Shown one piece after another: positions 1 to 4,548 of a stretch of 6,109 nt of DNA. Source of the DNA: Pseudomonadota bacterium (GTDB lineage: Bacteria > Pseudomonadota > Alphaproteobacteria > Rhizobiales > Beijerinckiaceae). Both the position numbers and the translations under genes were made by a program. The notes below the pieces were generated by a model, which saw nothing but the letters and a program-made list of their open reading frames with translations, was not told the origin of the DNA and searched no databases. The DNA lies in the NCBI GenBank assembly GCA_021812505.1, contig JAKANG010000103.1, positions 1-6,109 on the forward strand, in the 5' to 3' direction. Positions within the stretch are counted from its first letter, which is position 1; every line of letters starts with the position of its first letter.

Positions 1-483
1 GCGCAACTGGTCGTCGGCGAAGCCGTGGATCGTCGGCAGGCCGGACGCGCCGCCGGCGGTGGAGACATAGACGCCCGGAAGAGCGGTGAGCACGGTCGCC
101 GTATCGCTGGTGGCGGCGGCCTGCGACGCGATCGCGCCGGCGGGAAGCGACGCGCCGCCGACCGAGGGATAATGAGGCAACGCGCCGGGCGCGGCCGGCG
201 AGAAGGGACCCGCGGCGCGCGCGGCCGAAGGACCCGGGGCCGCCCCGCCCGCCCCCGACGCGGCGGCGCCTTGCGGGATCGCGGCGCGATGGGCCACGTG
301 CTTTTTCGGCTTTGGCTTCGGCGGGACTTTCTGAGCTTCGACCGCGACCGGCGGCACGGCGGTCGGGCTCTGGGCGAAAGCCGGCGAAGCGGCCAGGGCA
401 AAAACGGAAATGGCGATGCGGGCTGTCGCCGCGCGCGCCGGCCTCGCGACGCCTGCGACAGGCGCGCTGCTGGGATTCGGCAT
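1..483 (-). CDS. TonB-dependent outer-membrane receptor, N-terminal part (cut by window edge)
   Basis: The reading frame is open from an ATG at 483 to the window edge, giving the first 161 residues. An N-terminal signal peptide is visible: a basic stretch, a hydrophobic segment (about residues 23-36) and a likely cleavage after the AFA at 35-37. A TonB-box-like PPVAVEA follows at 44-50, then a Pro/Lys/Ala-rich linker. From about residue 126 the start of a plug domain is seen (TATVLTALPGVYV, then GGASGLPTIHGFADDQLR at 144-161). The plug-plus-barrel family imports metals, siderophores or cobalamin across the outer membrane using TonB energy; the plug and barrel remainder lie outside the window. 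The substrate cannot be read here; the upstream DUF2946 gene makes copper or another metal a reasonable guess. The gene lies 79 bp after the DUF2946 stop, with a strong hairpin between them. The ribosome binding site is weak (GAAAG about 9 nt upstream). Confidence 0.85.
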   Translation of the reverse strand, partial: MPNPSSAPVAGVARPARAATARIAISVFALAASPAFAQSPTAVPPVAVEAQKVPPKPKPKKHVAHRAAIPQGAAASGAGGAAPGPSAARAAGPFSPAAPGALPHYPSVGGASLPAGAIASQAAATSDTATVLTALPGVYVSTAGGASGLPTIHGFADDQLR

Positions 484-501
484 GGTTTGGGACTTTCAAC
501 A

Positions 502-515
502 CGAATGATCGTTCG
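502..515. promoter_or_regulatory. Operator-like near-palindrome upstream of the TonB receptor
   Basis: The 14-bp sequence CGAATGATCGTTCG is an inverted repeat with one mismatched pair around a GATC centre. It ends 18 nt before the receptor ATG, a position suited to a regulator or to mRNA folding at the translation start. No matching regulator is recognised; this is a symmetry observation only. Confidence 0.25.
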
Positions 516-543
516 GCGCGCGCGGCCCGAAAGCCGCCGCGCC
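515..543 (-). terminator. Strong GC hairpin between DUF2946 gene and TonB receptor gene
   Basis: Arms GGCGCGCGCGGC (515-526) and GCCGCCGCGCC (533-543) form an 11-bp stem with one bulged base and a 6-nt loop. It starts about 19 nt past the DUF2946 stop codon. No T-run follows on the minus strand, so it is not a classical intrinsic terminator. It could act as a partial terminator, an mRNA 3'-end stabiliser or a processing site that sets different levels for the two genes. Confidence 0.4.
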
Positions 544-562
544 CATTGTTTCGTTCAGACGA

Positions 563-979
563 TCACGCGTTGAAGGGAGGCGCCTGCGCCGACCATGAAC
601 TGGCCCAGCCGTTCTCGGGGAAAGCCGCGATCCGGAAATCGCGTCGCGGGAGAGCGAGGACGATGAAGCGCCGCGCAATGGCGACCCGCAAAAAGCCGTC
701 GTCCGGCCCCGCGGCGAGAACGCCGCCGTGATGGATCAGGCAGAGCGGGCAATGGCCGGCGGCGTGCCCGACCGGGGCCTGGCCGGATTTCGAATTGTCG
801 CCGAACAGACCGTGGCAGATCGAGCGTTCGATCTGCGCCTGGATGCCGGAAAGCTCGACCGAGGCCCCGCGCGCCATGAGCGCGCTGGCGACAAAGGTCT
901 GAAAGGAAAACAGCAGAACGAAGGCGTAAGCGAAAACGCTCCGACTGGAAATCGCCCTGCTTTTGCCCCATTCCGACAT
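563..979 (-). CDS. DUF2946-type small membrane-anchored His/Cys protein (putative copper-related)
   Basis: The 138-residue product has a hydrophobic segment at about 14-36, which is an uncleaved anchor or signal sequence. After it comes a non-cytoplasmic region with the probable metal-binding residues C55-H56, H72 and the cluster HCPLCLIHH at 76-84. The membrane segment, an early ICH and a later CPxC motif match the DUF2946 family, which has no established biochemical role but is often found beside TonB-dependent copper receptors. The TonB receptor directly downstream fits that pattern. I chose the ATG at 979 because the longer frame starts at a TTG (1015) that is better explained as the promoter -35 box. 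No clear Shine-Dalgarno precedes 979, and the -10 box ends only 6 nt before it, so the transcript may be leaderless. Family membership is from motif recognition, not a search. Confidence 0.7.
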   Translation of the reverse strand: MSEWGKSRAISSRSVFAYAFVLLFSFQTFVASALMARGASVELSGIQAQIERSICHGLFGDNSKSGQAPVGHAAGHCPLCLIHHGGVLAAGPDDGFLRVAIARRFIVLALPRRDFRIAAFPENGWASSWSAQAPPFNA

Positions 980-985
980 GGCGGA

Positions 986-1015
986 TTCATAGGCGCCCGG
1001 AATTCCGCCTGTCAA
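986..1015 (-). promoter_or_regulatory. Sigma-70-like promoter of the DUF2946 gene
   Basis: On the minus strand a perfect -35 TTGACA (1015-1010) is followed by an 18-nt spacer and the -10 box TATGAA (991-986). Transcription would begin about 6-8 nt further on, at or next to the ATG at 979-977. The match to the consensus is the best promoter I see in this window. The upstream gene ends about 200 nt earlier behind a hairpin, which fits an independent promoter here. Confidence 0.6.
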
Positions 1016-1122
1016 TTGGGCCAGATTGCCGCAGGAAACGGATCAGAGGCGCGGGAACGCCGGGTGGAGGTTATTCCTCGAGCACGCCGACGTCCTGCTT
1101 GCTCGACCGGCGGCATGGGGCG

Positions 1123-1138
1123 GGCTCCTTCGGGAGCC
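1123..1138. other. Perfect hairpin with UUCG tetraloop (plus-strand reading)
   Basis: GGCTCC-TTCG-GGAGCC is a perfect 6-bp stem. Read on the plus strand it has the C(UUCG)G closing context of very stable RNA tetraloops; read on the minus strand the loop is CGAA. It lies in the gap between the secreted-protein gene and the DUF2946 gene. Two weaker inverted repeats occur nearby: GAGG/CCTC at 1067-1079 and CGAGCA/TGCTCG at 1079-1105. No T-tract follows on either strand, so its role is unknown. Confidence 0.35.
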
Positions 1139-1164
1139 AAGTCCCTCCCCGTCCGTTGCGCTTT

Positions 1165-1200
1165 GCCGGGCGGGCGCGAGAAATTCACGCGCCGCCCGGC
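1165..1200 (-). terminator. Strong GC hairpin after the secreted repeat-protein gene
   Basis: Arms GCCGGGCGGGCGCG (1165-1178) and CGCGCCGCCCGGC (1188-1200) pair over 13 bp with one bulged G and a 9-nt AT-rich loop. On the minus strand the stem begins about 15 nt after the stop codon of the repeat-protein gene, the expected place for a terminator. It lacks a T-run, so it may be a U-poor terminator or a 3'-end stabiliser. Confidence 0.5.
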
Positions 1201-1215
1201 GTCGTCGGCAGGCGT

Positions 1216-3021
1216 TCAGCCGTGGGACGTGAACTGGGAGGTCATCCCCGCCAGCGTCGTCGAACTCATGTTGTTGAAGGTGAGCGTGTCGCCGGTGCTG
1301 AAATGCAGCGTCGTATTGCCGCCCGCGGAGGTCGCCTTCTGGATCGCCGAACCGAGCTGGGCGTATTCCTGCGCCGACAGCGAGACCGTATCGCCCTTGG
1401 CGAAATTGGTGATCGTGTCCGCCCCGTAGATCTGGTCCAGCGTGAAGGTTGTCGCGCCCGAGCCGGTCATCGTGTCGTCGCCGAGGCTGGTCAGGGTCTG
1501 GCCGCCGACGAGCGCATTGATATCATGACCGCCGCTGTTGAGATCGAGAATCATCTGCTGGGCGGTCCCGGTGGCGTCCGTGACCACCTGGTAGGCATGG
1601 TAGGTCTCGCCGGTCACATTGGTGCAGCCGAAGCTCATGCGCGTCTGCACGCCGTTGGAATAATCGACCTCGACAGTGGAATAGGGCGTCGAATTCATGC
1701 CCATGAGGACGACTTTCTCGAGCTGGCCCGAGGTCGAAACATCGACCTCCTCGCCGGTGTAGCTTTGGCCCGTGACTCCTGTGTAAAAAAACTTGTCGCC
1801 GGTATTCACGCCGCCCTGGTAATCCATCTCGAGCGACGAATAGGCCTGGTTTGCGACGCCGGTCAGCACCACGCGCGAGAGATTTCCGCTGGCGTCGAAA
1901 TACTCTTCCCCGCCGGTATAGGACGCCCCCGCGCCCGGCGCCAGAGTCACCCGTTCGCCGGCATAGGCGTTGTTCTGGTTGTAATCCAGTTCATAGGACG
2001 AATAGCCCGCACCGGACGGGACATTGGTGACGGTCAGTTTCGTGCCGGCGACAACGCCGCCGACATAGTCAACTTCGTAGGACGAATACGGCGCGCCGGA
2101 AATGCCGGTGAACAGCGCGCTGGTGACGACGCCGGCGCCATTGCTGTCGACTTCCTCTCCCGTGTACGACTGGCCGGTCACTCCCGTGAAAAACTGCTTG
2201 GAGCCGATGAGATTGCCGTTGGCGTAGTCGTCTTCATAGGAGGTCAGGGCGCCCTGGCCGGTGACGCCAAGATGATCGACCGCATTATAGGCGATCTGAA
2301 GTCCGTCGCCGGCCTGGGCGGTGAGGCCGGTCACCTCGAGGACATGCGCGCCGACGATTTTGGCGAGCGTGGTCGCGTCGGCGGCATATTCCGTGGCGGT
2401 GATGGCGATCGGATTGGTCGGGTCGGTGACGGTGATGGAGCTGATATGCGAATCGCCCGCCAGCGCCGCGAAGTTCGCGCCGATATTGGTCGCCGTGTCC
2501 GCAATGGCGATGCCGAGATTCATGCTGTCGAGGGCGCTTTGATTGGCGAGGAAATAGGCGACGGGATTTGTCGCCGAATCGGGGTGGACGAGCACGGAGA
2601 TGGTATTCTGAGCCATGCTCTGATCGGCCAAGTCCGTGGTGCTCACGGTGATGCTGTCGCCGCCGAGATTGGGGTTTGAGTAAGCGAGCGTGGCGAGGGC
2701 CGAATTGACCTGCGCAAGGGCGCCGGTGACGGTTACGCTCTGCGTTCCCGAGCCCGAGACGACGCCCGTTCCGGAAGCCGTGATGACGCCCGACTTCGCG
2801 GTGACCACCGTGGTGAAGGTTTCGCCGTTCAGGCCGTCGTCGACAATCTGGACTCCTGCGATCGCCGTGGTCTGTCCGGCGCTCGCCGCGAGAACCAAGG
2901 GCGCCGTCTCGCTAACGGTGTCGTCGGTCTGGCCGGTCGTCCCGCCCGTCGCGATCGGGGTCATCGACCCCGTAAACGTCGGGTTGAGCGTTCCGCTTCC
3001 GACGGTGTTGGCGATTGTCAT
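1216..3021 (-). CDS. Type I-secretion-like repeat protein (cadherin-like domain, two-type tandem repeats, RTX-like C-terminus)
   Basis: The 601-residue, Thr/Ser/Gly/Asp-rich protein has one cysteine (466) and no N-terminal signal peptide. Residues about 31-145 resemble the cadherin/Ig-like units of type I-secreted adhesins (the GALAQVNSALATLAYS stretch near 100-115 is typical). Residues about 150-235 resemble a second unit of alphaproteobacterial secreted proteins (IADTATNIGANFAAL, then ITVTD). Residues 257-499 hold nine tandem repeats. Residues about 505-601 look like a degenerate RTX end: GDDTMTGSG at 514-522, then GADTITNFAKGDTVSLS, ending in a Ser/Thr-rich tail suited to a C-terminal type I secretion signal. 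The role is inferred to be extracellular or surface-bound; no catalytic site is seen and no type I transporter genes are in the window. Start support: GGAG lies 9 nt before the ATG. G+C appears lower than in neighbouring genes. The next upstream gene encodes a LapG-related proteinase. Confidence 0.8.
   Translation of the reverse strand: MTIANTVGSGTLNPTFTGSMTPIATGGTTGQTDDTVSETAPLVLAASAGQTTAIAGVQIVDDGLNGETFTTVVTAKSGVITASGTGVVSGSGTQSVTVTGALAQVNSALATLAYSNPNLGGDSITVSTTDLADQSMAQNTISVLVHPDSATNPVAYFLANQSALDSMNLGIAIADTATNIGANFAALAGDSHISSITVTDPTNPIAITATEYAADATTLAKIVGAHVLEVTGLTAQAGDGLQIAYNAVDHLGVTGQGALTSYEDDYANGNLIGSKQFFTGVTGQSYTGEEVDSNGAGVVTSALFTGISGAPYSSYEVDYVGGVVAGTKLTVTNVPSGAGYSSYELDYNQNNAYAGERVTLAPGAGASYTGGEEYFDASGNLSRVVLTGVANQAYSSLEMDYQGGVNTGDKFFYTGVTGQSYTGEEVDVSTSGQLEKVVLMGMNSTPYSTVEVDYSNGVQTRMSFGCTNVTGETYHAYQVVTDATGTAQQMILDLNSGGHDINALVGGQTLTSLGDDTMTGSGATTFTLDQIYGADTITNFAKGDTVSLSAQEYAQLGSAIQKATSAGGNTTLHFSTGDTLTFNNMSSTTLAGMTSQFTSHG
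1525..2253 (-). repeat. Nine tandem 26-29-residue protein repeats of two types (A and B)
   Basis: Within the secreted protein, residues 257-499 divide into units in the order A B A A B A B A B. Type A units follow the pattern (P/A)YSSYExDYxxG...G.K...TGVTGQ and begin near 257, 311, 340, 393 and 446. Type B units follow SYTGEEVD...G.......LTGxx and begin near 285, 367, 420 and 473. The A1-B1 and A4-B4 pairs are nearly identical around TGVTGQSYTGEEVD, also visible at DNA level (2148-2205 against 1742-1800), which points to internal duplication. The last A and B units are the most degenerate. The tyrosine/acidic/glycine periodicity suggests a regular beta structure, but no fold is proven. Confidence 0.8.
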
Positions 3022-3392
3022 TTCCGTTCACTCCATCCTTGGTCGTTACATACGATGCGCGGCTATCTGGCCGTTGCGCGCGCCGCGTGAGCGCTCTTCG
3101 CCGCTATTCCCGGGAAAAGTCCGCGAGCCTCGACTTGCTGGCGCATGGGACATCCGGCCGCGATGGCCGAAATACATCGGCTATGCGTCCCCCGGATTTT
3201 TTCCGGGCGATTCGAAGCGTGAATGATCTTTAGTCACAATTTGTGTTTTTGTGTTTTTCGTTAGCTTAAAATCCAATACGACGCGCGGCGTATCGCGTCA
3301 GGGGTTTGCCGCTGTGTATTTTCCTCCGGATTGTGACGGCTTTCCGCCCCATACGACATCGATCCTCGGTCGCCAGGGTTCATTTCTCTGCG
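3022..3392. promoter_or_regulatory. 371-bp regulatory gap upstream of the secreted repeat-protein gene
   Basis: No convincing gene lies here. The core at about 3228-3275 is strikingly AT-rich for this window and includes the inverted repeat CACAA-T-TTGTG (3235-3245) overlapping a doubled GTGTTTTT (3243-3258). Three related elements occur: ATACGATGCGCGGCTAT (3050-3066), ATACATCGGCTAT (3172-3184) and ATACGACGCGCGGCGTAT (3276-3293). The last is a near-perfect 18-bp palindrome. A CCCGG/CCGGG inverted repeat with a T-rich loop is at 3191-3207. A weak minus-strand promoter candidate is TTGTGA (3244-3239), 17 nt, then TTCGAA. The layout suggests regulated expression of the repeat protein. No intrinsic terminator is seen after the proteinase gene, so read-through from it is possible. 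Confidence 0.45.
3276..3293. promoter_or_regulatory. 18-bp near-palindrome (possible operator)
   Basis: ATACGACGC and GCGGCGTAT are inverted copies with a single mismatched pair and no spacer. The site sits at the edge of the AT-rich tract, about 255 bp upstream of the secreted-protein start, and is echoed by a close variant at 3050-3066, near that start. It is a candidate protein-binding site; the regulator is unknown. Confidence 0.3.
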
Positions 3393-4022
3393 TCAATTGA
3401 TCCGCGCCGTGCCGCCATGCGACGCGGCCGGCGACGCCGCGCCCGAAAAGGAAACCCACACATTCGGATCCTCCTGCGACTGGCGCTTGACGAAGCGATA
3501 GCCGGTCGCGGTCCAGGGGCGGATACTGTCAGTCAGATTGTCGAGGATGAAATCGCCATGGTCGGTCCTGACCGTGAGGATGGCGTGGCCCTCGCCTCGC
3601 AAGTCGCGGACAATGGTCATCAGCAGCGCCTGCCGTGGAAAACCGCTCTCGATCAGCAACTTGCGCTTGGTGAGCGCGTAAATTTTGCAATCGCCCTTGC
3701 CGTCGGTGGAATAATCCCAATGATCGAGCATTGTGCCCCAGTGATCGTAATTCGAGACGGGCTCGATCGCGGAATTGACCGTAACATTGATGCGGTTGAG
3801 TTTGCGCCAGGTCGAGGCGTTCAGCGCCGCGTCGCGCGCTGGCGCAGGGGCTTGCGAACATTCGCGCGGGCGGCGCTGGCAGAAATCGAGCCAGCCATAG
3901 GGGATCGAGGTTTCGCCGCCGACCACGGCGAAGCTGCTGGCGGGAAAAGCGCCGCCGGCTTGCGCCGCGGCGCCGGCGAAGGCCAGCGACGACAAAAGTA
4001 AGAAGGCTGCAATCCGCGACAT
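3393..4022 (-). CDS. Exported BTLCP-family (LapG-related) transglutaminase-like cysteine proteinase
   Basis: The 209-residue protein has a signal peptide (hydrophobic about 4-19, cleavage likely near 20-23) and so should act in the periplasm. The papain/transglutaminase-like triad is visible: Cys112 in KGDC (109-112), His146 in GEGHA and Asp161 in ILDN. An N-terminal GWLDFCQRRPREC block carries two cysteines (48 and 55) and is usual in alphaproteobacterial members. The family (Pfam Peptidase_C93, BTLCP) includes LapG, which cleaves large type I-secreted adhesins under c-di-GMP control through LapD; the substrates of most stand-alone members are unknown. In LapG the residues flanking the catalytic Cys (Asp-Cys-Glu) bind calcium, as I recall; here they are Asp111-Cys112-Lys113, so that site appears altered. 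Start support: GAGG 6 nt before the ATG. The next gene downstream encodes a type I-secreted-style protein, a possible substrate. No LapD-like gene is present here. Confidence 0.88.
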   Translation of the reverse strand: MSRIAAFLLLSSLAFAGAAAQAGGAFPASSFAVVGGETSIPYGWLDFCQRRPRECSQAPAPARDAALNASTWRKLNRINVTVNSAIEPVSNYDHWGTMLDHWDYSTDGKGDCKIYALTKRKLLIESGFPRQALLMTIVRDLRGEGHAILTVRTDHGDFILDNLTDSIRPWTATGYRFVKRQSQEDPNVWVSFSGAASPAASHGGTARIN

Positions 4023-4044
4023 GGCCGGCCTCGCGTCCCCTGGC

Positions 4045-4066
4045 GACGGACCCGAGGGAATCCGTC
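4045..4066 (-). promoter_or_regulatory. Leader hairpin upstream of the cysteine proteinase gene
   Basis: GACGGA and TCCGTC form a 6-bp outer stem with an inner CCC/GGG stem separated by 2-nt internal loops. It ends about 22 nt before the proteinase ATG. It could influence mRNA stability or translation. The remainder of the 164-bp gap to the cupin stop shows an A/T-rich patch near 4107-4137 that may hold the promoter, but no convincing -35/-10 pair is seen. Confidence 0.25.
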
Positions 4067-4186
4067 CTTGTCGGGAACGAGGGTCGGCGCGACGCCTTGC
4101 CGGCTACGAAAAGGAAAAGCCCACATTTTAATCGAATGCCGCCCGACGCCGGCTGTTTTCATTCGTGATTGCCGCCGGGTGAAGCG

Positions 4187-4546
4187 TTATCGTCCGATTG
4201 GCCGCAAAGGGGCAAGGTTTCGTTCGCCATGCACGGCGAGCCAGAGGGTCGGCTGGTCCGGATCGGTCCAGGCGACGCGATGGCGGACATGGGCGGGGAT
4301 TTCGAGATAGTCGCCGGGGCGTAAGGCGCGCGGCGCGTCCTCGCCCTCGATCAGCAGCTCCGCCGCGCCGGACAGAACGATCACCCATTCGGTCCAGGCC
4401 TGATCGTACCAGAAGCCGGGCGGACTCGCCTGCCCTCGCGAAACGATCCGCTCGATGCGCGCGCCCGGAAAAGCGCCGAGAATCTGGGTGATTTCGTCCC
4501 CCGAGGCGTCGGGGAGACTGGCGAAGACATTGCCCGCCGCGATCAT
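4187..4546 (-). CDS. Small single-domain cupin protein, coupled to the Nramp gene
   Basis: The 119-residue protein is a single cupin barrel. The first motif region is WYDQAWTEWVIVLSG (46-60), without the usual His-x-His but with a conserved tryptophan and acidic set. The second is PGDYLEIPAHVRHRV (77-91) with His86 and His89. The sequence around IERIVSRGQASPPGFWYDQ is typical of a widespread cupin_2 subgroup of unknown substrate. The chosen ATG (4546) follows the Nramp TGA after only 2 nt (TGACCATG), and no Shine-Dalgarno is evident, so translational coupling to the transporter is likely. The frame is also open upstream through the Nramp gene, but that stretch is an Arg/Gly-rich out-of-frame shadow, not a fusion. 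The function may be a metal- or small-molecule-binding accessory to the transporter; this is inferred from position only. Confidence 0.82.
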   Translation of the reverse strand: MIAAGNVFASLPDASGDEITQILGAFPGARIERIVSRGQASPPGFWYDQAWTEWVIVLSGAAELLIEGEDAPRALRPGDYLEIPAHVRHRVAWTDPDQPTLWLAVHGERNLAPLRPIGR

Positions 4547-4548
4547 GG

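Noticed and set aside
25..731. Plus-strand frames opposite the TonB receptor and DUF2946 genes
   Set aside because: They are Arg-rich shadows with no domain, while the minus strand shows a signal peptide, a plug-domain motif and a His/Cys cluster.
980..1015. TTG start at 1015 for the DUF2946 gene
   Set aside because: The TTG is part of a perfect TTGACA -35 box with a correctly spaced -10 box, and the ATG at 979 gives the usual family length.
1016..1160. Cobalamin riboswitch upstream of the DUF2946/TonB receptor genes
   Set aside because: No B12-box-like GCCACTG or other conserved riboswitch core was found on the minus strand, and the promoter identified lies downstream of this region.
1099..2679. 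A 526-codon plus-strand frame opposite the secreted repeat protein
   Set aside because: It mirrors the antisense of the repeat protein, has no recognisable domain or ribosome binding site, and is Arg/Gly-rich as expected for a shadow in GC-rich DNA.
1216..3021. Classical RTX toxin or calcium-binding nonapeptide protein
   Set aside because: Only one degenerate RTX-like motif is present. The repeats are 26-29 residues long and do not follow the glycine-aspartate nonapeptide pattern.
3261..3359. A 32-codon minus-strand small ORF with GAGG 4 nt before its ATG, in the gap between proteinase and secreted protein
   Set aside because: Its product is short, hydrophilic and unrecognised, and it overlaps the AT-rich regulatory tract. 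The evidence is too thin to call it a gene without ribosome profiling or conservation.
3306..4001. A 231-codon plus-strand frame opposite the cysteine proteinase
   Set aside because: The minus strand carries the full catalytic triad, signal peptide and RBS. The plus-strand frame shows no domain.
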